DNA of 7,416 nucleotides from positions 1 to 7,416 of the forward strand of contig DUPR01000008.1 of NCBI GenBank assembly GCA_012838205.1, read 5' to 3'. Source of the DNA: Methanobacterium sp. Its GTDB lineage: Archaea > Methanobacteriota > Methanobacteria > Methanobacteriales > Methanobacteriaceae. Under the pieces are notes generated by a model. It searched no databases. It was not told the origin of the DNA and was given only the letters and a program-made list of their open reading frames with translations. Position 1 is the first letter of the stretch, and every line of letters starts with the position of its first letter. Shown piece by piece: positions 1 through 7,003 of the stretch. The position numbers and the translations under genes are program-made.

Positions 1-114
1 TCAAACCATTTTTTCAGGAATGTTCTTGAGTCTGTTGTTACTGGAAAAATCAAAATAAGAAGCCAAATTAAGGTTTTATTTTTATCAAATTTTTGTTTTG
101 ATATAAGTCCTTAA
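1..114 (+). CDS. Possible C-terminal end of an upstream gene (partial, unidentified)
   Basis: The frame starting at base 1 stays open for 37 codons and ends in TAA at 112-114, 35 bases before the next gene, a spacing that would suit the same operon. The peptide is basic in its middle (VVTGKIKIRSQIK) and hydrophobic and aromatic toward its end (VLFLSNFCFD). I recognise no family in it. The other two plus frames close sooner, at 58 and 29. A 37-codon open run is only modestly unusual at this AT content, so this may be chance. If real, it is cut by the window edge, and a glycan-related gene would fit the context, but nothing in the residues shows that. Confidence 0.35.
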   Translation, partial: SNHFFRNVLESVVTGKIKIRSQIKVLFLSNFCFDISP

Positions 115-149
115 ATTAAGCCCACATATATGAATCTGGAGTCGTTTAG

Positions 150-1037
150 ATGATCTGTGACCTTAGCATTATCATTTTGGTGAAAAATGGTGGTGAAAGA
201 CTGAAATTGCTAATGGAAAGTTTGGAAAAACAAAATTTCAGTGGTAGTTTTGAGATCATTGCCATTGATTCCGGTTCAGAGGATGAATCCATCCAGATCT
301 TAGAGAAATACAACACCAAAATATATGAAATTAAACCAGAAGAGTTCCATCACAGCAGAACACGCAATTTTGGTGCCCAGAAATCTAGTGGTGAGGTTTT
401 AGTTTATCTGACACAAGATGCCCTCCCAATAAATAATGATTTGCTGGAAAAATTGGTAAAACCATTGCAAAATCCTGAAGTTGCTGTTTCATACGGGAGA
501 CAAATCGCCAATCCTGATTCTAGTGATGTTAATACCTTTTTTTATTCTTATTTCTACCCTGATGAAAGAAAGGTTTTAGGAAAACAAGAGGCAAATAATC
601 CAAAAAAATTTTATATAGATCATATATATGTCTCTGATGTGTGTTCTGCTATAAAGAAAGATGTTTGGGAAAAATTAAGGTTCACTGATGATGTGCCGAT
701 GTCTGAAGATAAAGATTTTGCACTTAAAGTCTTAAAAACAGGATATAAAATTGTTTATGAACCCGAAGCTACTGTATATCACTCACATGATTATTCACTC
801 CGTTCATTGTTTAAAAGGCGATTCCAGGATGGTTCTGCTTTTTCCAACATAGCCTTGGAAGGTGAAAGTGGCTTTTTTGGTCGTGGTTTAAAATTTGTAA
901 CCGAAGAAATGAAGTTTTTAATCCGGAAAAAACAATTTCTGGGAATTCCCTATGCAATTCTTTATAATTTCATTCATTTTTTAGGGTTTTTCATGGGAAA
1001 ACATGAAAAATACATGCCCGGATTCATATATAATTAA
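150..1037 (+). CDS. Glycosyltransferase family 2, rhamnosyltransferase-like
   Basis: A 295-residue cytosolic or membrane-associated enzyme predicted to transfer a sugar from a nucleotide donor to a growing glycan. The GT-A fold begins at once with LSIIILVKNGG (5-15). It continues with the nucleotide-binding DSGSEDES (40-47), then HHSRTRNFGAQKSSGEVLVYLTQD (67-90), whose TQD at 88-90 sits where GT2 enzymes carry the metal-binding DXD. GRQ (116-118) follows, then the acidic SEDKDF (185-190) expected to hold the catalytic base, and HSHDYS (211-216). The HSRTRN...LTQDA pattern is typical of the O-antigen rhamnosyltransferase group (RfbN/RfbF-like), but donor and linkage cannot be read from sequence. 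The C-terminus (about 264-282) is hydrophobic and may touch the membrane. The ATG has GGAG at 138-141, 8 bases upstream. The first gene of a three-gene run, with 39 bases to the preferred start of the next. Confidence 0.9.
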   Translation: MICDLSIIILVKNGGERLKLLMESLEKQNFSGSFEIIAIDSGSEDESIQILEKYNTKIYEIKPEEFHHSRTRNFGAQKSSGEVLVYLTQDALPINNDLLEKLVKPLQNPEVAVSYGRQIANPDSSDVNTFFYSYFYPDERKVLGKQEANNPKKFYIDHIYVSDVCSAIKKDVWEKLRFTDDVPMSEDKDFALKVLKTGYKIVYEPEATVYHSHDYSLRSLFKRRFQDGSAFSNIALEGESGFFGRGLKFVTEEMKFLIRKKQFLGIPYAILYNFIHFLGFFMGKHEKYMPGFIYN

Positions 1038-1068
1038 TTACAATGAATTTGAAGATTGTTTAGTATTA

Positions 1069-1073
1069 GTGAT
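1069..1073 (+). promoter_or_regulatory. Weak ribosome binding site deciding the second GT2 start
   Basis: GTGAT matches the 3' part of the archaeal Shine-Dalgarno consensus (AGGAGGTGAT) and ends 3 bases before the ATG at 1077. It favours that ATG over the in-frame TTG at 1056, which has only GAAG immediately before it. The match is short, so this is suggestive only. Confidence 0.35.
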
Positions 1074-1076
1074 AAG

Positions 1077-2084
1077 ATGAAAAATTCCAATCCTCTAGTT
1101 AGCATCATAATTCCAAATTATAATGGAAAAATACACCTTGAAGAGTGTTTAAACTCATTGGAAATGATTGAATCTGATGATTATGAAATTGTTTTTGTTG
1201 ATAACGCATCAAATGATGGTTCTGTTGAATTTGTTAAAAATCATTTCCCCAAGGTAAGGATAATTTCTTTGAAAAAAAATTTTGGATTTGCTGAAGGTTG
1301 TAATCTGGGAGTTAAAAAAGCTAGGGGAGATTACATTGTTTTTTTAAATAATGATACTAAAGTAGATGTTTATTGGCTTAAATCATTATTGGAGGCCTTA
1401 GAAAAATATGGTCCTAAGCACATTTACTCCAGTAAAGTTTTATTTTACAATGAACCTGGAACACTAAACACTATTGGAGGCGTTATAACTCCAATGGGTA
1501 GTGGACTTGATATCAACTTTGGGAAAAAGGATGTTTCAAAATACAATAAAGTTCGCTTTGTTGCTTCGCCTTCAGGTTGTTCAATGCTATTGAAAAAGTC
1601 TTTATTTCTAGAAATGGGTGGTTTTGATAAAGATTACTTTGCATATCTAGAAGATGTGGATTTTGGTTGGAGATGCTGGTTAAAAGGGCATAAAACATAT
1701 TATGTCCCAGAATCTATTGTATACCACAAATATGGAAGTACTGGGGGTAAGATGGACACTCCTTTTAGAGTTTTCAACGTTCAAAAGAACCGTTTATTTA
1801 ATATGTTAAAAAATTTCTCACTTTCAAACTTAATCAAAGGATTAATTATTTCGATAATATTCGATCTGGTCCGTATATCAAAATTCATGGTTCATGGTGA
1901 TTTTTCCCTTGTGTCTGCTGTTTTAAGAGGTAACTATGCTTTTATCAAAGGTATTCCAAAAACACTTGCCAAGAGGAAGTACATACAAAAAACTAGACAG
2001 ATCTCTGATGGAGAATTGGGAAAAATGGGTTTAATAGCATCTTTAAATTGGTGTTTGAAGGAGTATGAAAGGTTAGGAAAATAA
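1077..2084 (+). CDS. Glycosyltransferase family 2 (WbbL-like, COG1216 type)
   Basis: A predicted GT-A glycosyltransferase of 335 residues acting on the cytosolic face of the membrane in glycan assembly. Visible landmarks are PLVSIIIPNYNG (6-17), VDNASNDGS (41-49) for the nucleotide, and KNFGFAEGCNLGVKKARGDYIVFLNND (67-93), where NND at 91-93 is the DXD-equivalent metal site. ASPSGCSMLLKK (163-174) is followed by GGFDKDYFAYLEDVDFGWR (181-199) with the catalytic acidic pair E192/D193, then VYHKYGSTGG (215-224) and QKNRLFNMLKN (236-246). This is the standard order for rhamnosyltransferase-like GT2 enzymes; the actual sugar is not determinable. An in-frame TTG at 1056 would add seven residues. 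I prefer the ATG at 1077 because family members start just before the first beta strand and because GTGAT lies in front of it. It is followed after 18 bases by the GT4 gene, so co-transcription is likely. Confidence 0.9.
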   Translation: MKNSNPLVSIIIPNYNGKIHLEECLNSLEMIESDDYEIVFVDNASNDGSVEFVKNHFPKVRIISLKKNFGFAEGCNLGVKKARGDYIVFLNNDTKVDVYWLKSLLEALEKYGPKHIYSSKVLFYNEPGTLNTIGGVITPMGSGLDINFGKKDVSKYNKVRFVASPSGCSMLLKKSLFLEMGGFDKDYFAYLEDVDFGWRCWLKGHKTYYVPESIVYHKYGSTGGKMDTPFRVFNVQKNRLFNMLKNFSLSNLIKGLIISIIFDLVRISKFMVHGDFSLVSAVLRGNYAFIKGIPKTLAKRKYIQKTRQISDGELGKMGLIASLNWCLKEYERLGK

Positions 2085-2102
2085 AGTTAAAGGAAATCTA
2101 AA

Positions 2103-3311
2103 ATGAAAATCTGTCAGATAATATACACTTATCCTCCACATGCAACTGGGGGAGCAGACATATATGCCGAGCGAATTTCAAAAGAACTCTCAAATAGGGG
2201 TCATGAAGTTGTGGTTATCACCACACAACCTTATAATGGTTTATCTTCAATCAAGCCCTCATCCAAACTGGAAAATGGAATCAAAGTTCACCGTTTTTAT
2301 CCGTTAAACATATATTCCTGGACAAATACTGCTGAAAAATCATTATTAATGAAAATTATATGGAATGTATTTGATATATGGAATTTACATGCATATTTTA
2401 CCATAAAAAATATTTTAAAAAAAGAGAATCCTGATGTGGTTCATATACACACCCCCACCTGGATATCTTTATCAGCATTTGATGCTATAAAAAGTTTAAA
2501 AATACCTTTCATATTTACAGTTCATGAATACATCTTACTGTGTCGGAGAGTTTCACTTTTACATGCAAATGGGGAAGTATGTGATAATCCGCGTTCGATT
2601 TGTAAACTGTATCAGAAAGTATCTAGAAAGATAGTTTCCAGTAAACCGGATTTGGTTTTATCGCCATCCAACTTTGTATTGAAGATGTTAAATAAAAATG
2701 GTTTCTTCCCAGAATCCAAAAGCATGAAACTCCCTCTAGGGATTACACCTTTCAATGAAAAAACTGGAAAAAAATACAACAATATAGATATTATCTATAC
2801 TGGTGCTCTTATTGGACACAAAGGAGTTGATGTTCTAATAAAAGCCTTTAAAAATTTAAAACAGGACCATGTCAAGCTTCATATTGTTGGTAAAGGGGAG
2901 AAAATGGATGATTTAAAAGAAATTGCTGAACCTGATGATAGAATTACTTTTTATGGATTTTTAGATGGAAATGAACTAACATCACTTCAGAAAAAAGCGA
3001 ACATTACTGTTATGCCATCTATTTGGTATGAAAATTCCCCTATGGCTATTTATGAAAGTTTTAAGTATGGAACTCCCGTTATTGGGAGTGAAATTGGGGG
3101 CATCCCCGAACTAATTGAGGAAAAAGTTAATGGTTGTCTCTTCGAACCAGGCAACATCAACGAGTTGCAAGATATACTCCAGTTTTTGGTCGAAAATCCA
3201 CTAGAATTGGAGAAATTAGAAATGGGAGCATTTAAATCAAGCCAGAAATATGATATGAATCTACATATTAAAAATCTGGAAAAACTATATAAAGAAATAT
3301 CTGATAAATGA
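2103..3311 (+). CDS. Glycosyltransferase family 4 (GT-B fold)
   Basis: A 402-residue retaining GT-B enzyme expected to add a sugar from a nucleotide donor to a lipid-linked or growing glycan at the cytosolic membrane face. The N-terminal acceptor domain opens with MKICQIIYTYPPHATGGAD, whose GG loop (16-17) is typical, then NRGHEVVVITT (31-41), DVVHIHTP (111-118) and FTVHEYILLCRR (138-149). Three cysteines (147, 160, 167) follow the HEY motif in a pattern seen in a subset of GT4 proteins. The C-terminal donor domain has YTGALIGHKGVDVLIKAF (232-249), LHIVGKGE (259-266) and the EX7E motif as E310/E318 in YENSPMAIYES, then YGTPVIGSEIGGIPELI (322-338). Length is normal for the family. AGGA at 2091-2094 precedes the ATG by 8 bases. 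It is the last clear gene of the three-gene run; its TGA overlaps the ATG of a tiny ORF. Confidence 0.93.
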   Translation: MKICQIIYTYPPHATGGADIYAERISKELSNRGHEVVVITTQPYNGLSSIKPSSKLENGIKVHRFYPLNIYSWTNTAEKSLLMKIIWNVFDIWNLHAYFTIKNILKKENPDVVHIHTPTWISLSAFDAIKSLKIPFIFTVHEYILLCRRVSLLHANGEVCDNPRSICKLYQKVSRKIVSSKPDLVLSPSNFVLKMLNKNGFFPESKSMKLPLGITPFNEKTGKKYNNIDIIYTGALIGHKGVDVLIKAFKNLKQDHVKLHIVGKGEKMDDLKEIAEPDDRITFYGFLDGNELTSLQKKANITVMPSIWYENSPMAIYESFKYGTPVIGSEIGGIPELIEEKVNGCLFEPGNINELQDILQFLVENPLELEKLEMGAFKSSQKYDMNLHIKNLEKLYKEISDK

Positions 3312-3397
3312 GTGCAAATCTAATTTATTTCACCCAGTTTCAGAAAACTACATTAGATGCTAATCCAGATTACGGTCAAAATCCGAGAATAAATTGA
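3308..3397 (+). CDS. Possible 29-residue small protein overlapping the GT4 stop codon
   Basis: An ATG at 3308 overlaps the preceding TGA as ATGA, the usual arrangement for translational coupling, and opens a 29-codon frame ending in TGA at 3395-3397. The peptide begins MSANLIYFTQFQK and ends in a polar DYGQNPRIN. It has no membrane segment and no family I recognise. It has no independent Shine-Dalgarno site, so translation would depend on coupling to the GT4 gene. It could equally be chance or the stump of a deleted gene. Confidence 0.25.
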   Translation: MSANLIYFTQFQKTTLDANPDYGQNPRIN

Positions 3398-3454
3398 TAT
3401 CTAAACATTAAATTTTTATCTAAATCAATACTCATATGGCCTATAACACTAGTT

Positions 3455-3468
3455 AAAAGATTATACAA
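3455..3468 (+). promoter_or_regulatory. Candidate BRE/TATA promoter of the DUF2206 gene
   Basis: AAAAGATTATACAA combines a purine-rich BRE-like AAAAGA with a TATA-like TTATACAA. With archaeal spacing, transcription would start near 3490, leaving a leader of about 46 bases before the ATG at 3536; that leader contains the AGGAAG ribosome site at 3522-3527. The 224-base gap in which it lies contrasts with the tight spacing of the preceding genes, supporting a separate promoter here. Position and match are read by eye; no start site is known. Confidence 0.45.
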
Positions 3469-3535
3469 TAAACAAACACTTTATTACAATAAATTTCGAA
3501 ATAAATAATAATTTAAAGTTTAGGAAGAACCAATT

Positions 3536-5782
3536 ATGGCTTCATTATACAGCAAAATAAAAAACATTAGAACTAAGAGTTTCTTTACCCCTATGTTACT
3601 ACTACTTTTACTTACTGATATTGTAATACTTTTTAACATCCACGGCTTCAGAGAAATCCTTCCTACAATTTATTTCACCATAGTCCCCGGATTACTGATA
3701 ACAATCCTAATGAATTTGAATAAATTAGAATTTGTTAAAAAATTTGTGTTTTGGATTGGATTAAGTTTATTCATTATAATTTTTACGGGGTTGGGTTTAA
3801 ACTATCTATATCCATTCATATCAGAACCATTATCCTTGTTTCCGTTGCTCGTAACGTTTAACATTATAATAATCCTTTTATCCATAATTGCATACCATAA
3901 AAATCAAGAAGAATTTAAAATTCAGAAAATCTTCAATTTTAAAGTAGATACGAATAATAAATTAATTTCTCCAATGATTTTTTCAACCATTTTCCCTTTC
4001 TTGGCATTTTTTGGGACATATTTAATGAACATAACCAATAATAATTCCATTCTTTTACTATTATTGTTTTTAATTCCAATATATTTCGTTGTCATTATTG
4101 GTTTGCGAAATAAAATATCAAACTCCACTTATCCATTTGCTATTCTGATGGTAAGTCTAAGCTTTTTTTTGATGCATGGCTTGACATCAAATTATCTCAT
4201 TGGGAGAGACAATCATTTAGAGTTTTTTTACTTCCAATACACCTTACATAACTACCATTTAGATACAAACATCTTCAATACTCCTTTAAATAACTGTTTA
4301 AGTGTAAACATCTTACCCACAATTTATAGTGTTTTAACATCTATTAAAGGAATATATGTCTTTAAAATTCTTTTTGGATTTATTGGTTCAATTATACCTC
4401 TAATTATCTATGTTATATCCAGAAAAATAGTTGGGAATAAATATGCAATATTTGTTGCGTTATTAGTACTTTTCCAGATGAATTTTATTGAATTACTATC
4501 CCTTATAAGACAAGAATTTGCATTAATATTCTTTTTCCTAGCTGTGTTGGTAATTTTTGATTCCGATTTGAGTAATATAAACAAAAAGATATTATTCATC
4601 ATTTTCATGTTCTCAGTTATTGTTTCCCACTATAGTACTGCCTTCATTGGTCTGGCCATGACAGTACCAATTATCTTAATTCCATTTATAAAAAAAGTAT
4701 TCAACGATAAAAAGATAAGACCGATTAATTTTGATATATTGGCCTTTTTAGGGCTTTTTTCGTATATTTGGTATTTTATTGTGGCTAAATCCCAATCACG
4801 TACAGCAACCCGAGCTTTTAGGATATCAACAGGATCAAGTGCAAATACCAGCAACATAACTAACTCATCAAGCTCCATAAATGCAACCAATGTAACTAAT
4901 GTAACAAATACAACTAACCCAATTGTTGTAAACCATACCCGTGAGAACACAATTCCTGCTATTTTTGGAATTGGCGTAGATTCTGTTCCTCAAATGATTA
5001 GTGTTTTGGTCAATGATGCAATTTTTCTAACCATCGGCATTGGTTTAATGGCTACATTGTGGGAAATTTTCGCATCTTTCGTAGGATATAAAAAGTACAA
5101 AAAGAAATTACCATTTGAATTTATTCTTGGTTCAGTGATTTCAGCCGTTTTATTGGCATTATTTATTGTTATTCCATTTTTTTCTAAAGCTTATGGTGCG
5201 CACCGAATATTTCTTACTTCTTTAGTTTTCTTAGGGCCAATGTTTGTTATTGGTGTAATAAAAATTGCTAAACTAATAGGAAAGCCTAAATTAGATCTGG
5301 TTCTTTTGACAATACTTATTATTTCACTTTTCACAGTTTCCATACATTTTAACTACCTTGCCAGCGGTATTCCATCATCAATTTATTATGATGAAAATTC
5401 CAACGCTAGGACAGAAGCTTTCATTTATGATCAAGATGTTGCAGGGGCTAAATTTTTGAGCCACTATGGAGAAAAGAGAAAAATAAGAATCCATGGGGAT
5501 ACTGTCGCAGGTTTCCGATTAATGGCTGCAAATAATTTTTCAATACCCAATAGAACATTTATAGATTCTAAAAAAACTTTTAAATTCAAGAAACGTTTAA
5601 AAACAGATTCCCGCTTTAAATATCAGTATCTATATTTAACTTACTTAAACACGCAAAAAAACATTATATTTGAACAAACTGCTCCAACATTTATCACTAA
5701 TACCACCAGCAGCAATATATTTTTAAAAGAATGGAAATCAAGAATTTATGATAATGGAGGATCAAAGGTTCTTATACCTTAA
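3536..5782 (+). CDS. Polytopic membrane protein, DUF2206 family
   Basis: A 748-residue integral membrane protein of unknown biochemistry. Hydrophobicity by eye gives about 17 helices, near 17-35, 40-60, 70-90, 98-119, 145-164, 171-190, 199-215, 272-294, 303-319, 325-342, 352-367, 369-386, 399-417, 486-510, 527-549, 558-576 and 586-604. Lysine/arginine-rich connections (for example 386-396 and 516-525) fall on one side, so the N-terminus is predicted inside and the C-terminal 140 residues outside. DUF2206-type motifs are GRDNHLEF (223-230), IRQEFALIFFFLA (324-336), VSHYSTAF (363-370) and a terminal RIYDNGG (736-742). GRDNHLE sits in a predicted external loop, as acidic catalytic residues do in GT-C transferases; a glycan-transfer or polymerising role is only an inference from this and from neighbours. 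The loop at 418-485 is packed with N-glycosylation sequons. AGGAAG lies 8 bases before the ATG. Confidence 0.85.
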   Translation: MASLYSKIKNIRTKSFFTPMLLLLLLTDIVILFNIHGFREILPTIYFTIVPGLLITILMNLNKLEFVKKFVFWIGLSLFIIIFTGLGLNYLYPFISEPLSLFPLLVTFNIIIILLSIIAYHKNQEEFKIQKIFNFKVDTNNKLISPMIFSTIFPFLAFFGTYLMNITNNNSILLLLLFLIPIYFVVIIGLRNKISNSTYPFAILMVSLSFFLMHGLTSNYLIGRDNHLEFFYFQYTLHNYHLDTNIFNTPLNNCLSVNILPTIYSVLTSIKGIYVFKILFGFIGSIIPLIIYVISRKIVGNKYAIFVALLVLFQMNFIELLSLIRQEFALIFFFLAVLVIFDSDLSNINKKILFIIFMFSVIVSHYSTAFIGLAMTVPIILIPFIKKVFNDKKIRPINFDILAFLGLFSYIWYFIVAKSQSRTATRAFRISTGSSANTSNITNSSSSINATNVTNVTNTTNPIVVNHTRENTIPAIFGIGVDSVPQMISVLVNDAIFLTIGIGLMATLWEIFASFVGYKKYKKKLPFEFILGSVISAVLLALFIVIPFFSKAYGAHRIFLTSLVFLGPMFVIGVIKIAKLIGKPKLDLVLLTILIISLFTVSIHFNYLASGIPSSIYYDENSNARTEAFIYDQDVAGAKFLSHYGEKRKIRIHGDTVAGFRLMAANNFSIPNRTFIDSKKTFKFKKRLKTDSRFKYQYLYLTYLNTQKNIIFEQTAPTFITNTTSSNIFLKEWKSRIYDNGGSKVLIP
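4880..4915 (+). repeat. Degenerate 9-base tandem repeat encoding N-x-T triplets
   Basis: Four consecutive in-frame 9-base units read AATGCAACC, AATGTAACT, AATGTAACA and AATACAACT. They encode NAT, NVT, NVT and NTT at residues 449-460 of the DUF2206 protein. Units differ at one to three positions, mostly at the middle codon and the last base, so each retains an asparagine sequon. The period is a multiple of three, so a gain or loss of a unit would keep the frame. Confidence 0.75.
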
Positions 5783-5793
5783 TTTTTATTATT

Positions 5794-5803
5794 AAAAAAA
5801 AAA
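5794..5803 (-). terminator. Minus-strand T-tract after the convergent GT4 gene
   Basis: Ten consecutive A on the plus strand read as ten T on the minus strand, 49 bases past the stop of the minus-strand GT4 gene. Archaeal intrinsic termination needs mainly a T-rich tract, without an obligatory hairpin, so this is a plausible terminator for leftward transcription. Confidence 0.5.
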
Positions 5804-5828
5804 TAATTAATTAAGTATTTACTATGCC

Positions 5829-5849
5829 TTTTTTGAAACATTTTTTTTT
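5829..5849 (+). terminator. Plus-strand double T-tract after the DUF2206 gene
   Basis: Runs of six T (5829-5834) and nine T (5841-5849) are separated by GAAACA, in the 70-base gap between the two convergent stop codons. A shorter T5 begins directly after the stop at 5783. These fit archaeal T-tract termination of rightward transcription. The second run ends only three bases before the opposing gene's stop codon. Confidence 0.5.
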
Positions 5850-5852
5850 AAG

Positions 5853-6983
5853 TTATTGGAATTTTTCTAAAGATTTTAATAAATTCTTACTTACTATCTT
5901 CCAGTCAAACTCATTTTCAGCTAATTTTCTAGAAGCCTTGCCCATTCTTCTTAATTCGGCATCATCTAAATTTTTAAACTGATCAAAACCATTTAAGAGA
6001 TTATTCACATGATTATTGTCAACCACAATCCCGGAATTGTATTTTTTTACCAAGTCTGCAGCGTCACCAACATTTGAAGTAAGAACCGGTTTACCCATTG
6101 ATGTATATTCAGCGAATTTAGTGGGGGCTGCGACTTCGGTTGCAATATGGAAAGGTCTAGGTAAAATTAACACGTCACATGCTGAGTAATAATTTGGTAT
6201 TTCGTTGCGATTGATCTTTGGAATGAAAATAGTATTACAATTATCTCTATTAGGCAGTGTAGTTTCCCCACCAACGATTAAAAATGCAATATCATCATCA
6301 TTTAAAGACTTAGCAGCTTTTATAAGATTTTCTGTGCCTTGCCAACTTTGAAATCCGCCAACATAACCAAATATTAGTTTATCTTCAAAACCTAACTGTT
6401 CTTTAAATTCCTGAACTTTATCAAATTCAGGTTTAAAAAAGTCCAAATCAACACCATTGGTTACATATTCTAATTTATTCAGTGAAATGCCCTTACTTGT
6501 GTGTAAGTAGTCAATCATCCGATTGGAAACACATATGATCTGATCAGATCCCTTTAGATTTGCATAGTCCATTATTTTGAATTGCAAGTAGTTTATCATG
6601 AATTTAGGATTCAAACTATATCCACATCTAAGTAGAAGTTCTTGTAGTAAATCACCGTGCATATCAAAAACAAGGGGGGTTTTAGTTAATCTACCTGATA
6701 AAGAACAAAAAGCAGCAGCACCAGTATTGGCATACACCAAATCATAGTTATTTTCGCGTAATAGTTTCAGATGTTTGAAATAGACATTGAGTTGAGATGT
6801 TATAATAAATTGATCATTTGGGAATGCATCCCTATTTTTAAATTGTTGGTATTTGGTTTTACCACAATAATGAACTAAATCAACTTCATGCCCTGCATCC
6901 TCCATTATTTTAGCTAAGTTTGAAATACGCCACCATTCAGCGTTGTTTTCTGGAGTTGAAATTTGTATGCTTAATATTTTCAT
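5853..6983 (-). CDS. Glycosyltransferase family 4 (GT-B fold), convergent
   Basis: A 376-residue GT-B glycosyltransferase, distinct in sequence from the other GT4 protein in this window. The N-terminal domain has MKILSIQISTPENNAEWWRI (1-20), DAGHEVDLVHY (29-39), YDLVYANTG (80-88) and PLVFDMHGD (103-111). The donor domain has CVSNRM (151-156), VTNGVDLDFFKP (174-185), FGYVGGFQSWQGTENLIKA (205-223) and AFLIVGGE (233-240). The nucleotide-sugar site is ATEVAAPTKFAEYTSMGKPVLTSNVG (281-306). The strict EX7E is replaced by E283 and E292 with an APTK insert, the variant found in GT4 enzymes ending PtKxxEYmxxGKPV. Sugar and acceptor are unknown. The start is set by the family-typical N-terminus; no good ribosome site precedes it, and a TATA-like element about 26 bases upstream suggests a near-leaderless transcript. 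It is convergent with the DUF2206 gene, so separately transcribed. Confidence 0.92.
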   Translation of the reverse strand: MKILSIQISTPENNAEWWRISNLAKIMEDAGHEVDLVHYCGKTKYQQFKNRDAFPNDQFIITSQLNVYFKHLKLLRENNYDLVYANTGAAAFCSLSGRLTKTPLVFDMHGDLLQELLLRCGYSLNPKFMINYLQFKIMDYANLKGSDQIICVSNRMIDYLHTSKGISLNKLEYVTNGVDLDFFKPEFDKVQEFKEQLGFEDKLIFGYVGGFQSWQGTENLIKAAKSLNDDDIAFLIVGGETTLPNRDNCNTIFIPKINRNEIPNYYSACDVLILPRPFHIATEVAAPTKFAEYTSMGKPVLTSNVGDAADLVKKYNSGIVVDNNHVNNLLNGFDQFKNLDDAELRRMGKASRKLAENEFDWKIVSKNLLKSLEKFQ

Positions 6984-7003
6984 AATAATACCAGTATAAA
7001 TAT

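Noticed and set aside
1056..1076. TTG start for the second GT2 gene, adding seven residues
   Set aside because: An in-frame ATG with a nearby GTGAT follows at 1077, and family members begin just before the PLVSIIIPNYNG strand; kept only as an alternative.
1513..1698. 61-codon open frame on the minus strand
   Set aside because: Antisense to the most conserved part of the second GT2 gene, including its catalytic acidic motif; a shadow of that gene.
3922..4608. Two minus-strand open frames (3922-4128 and 4408-4608) within the DUF2206 gene
   Set aside because: Both are antisense to well-supported transmembrane coding sequence and have no recognisable protein features.
4630..4950. 106-codon open frame on the minus strand
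   Set aside because: It lies entirely within the DUF2206 gene, opposite the Asn/Thr-rich loop. The repetitive AAT/ACN codons read as valine- and leucine-rich codons on the other strand, which keeps the frame open artificially. No ribosome site or family features.
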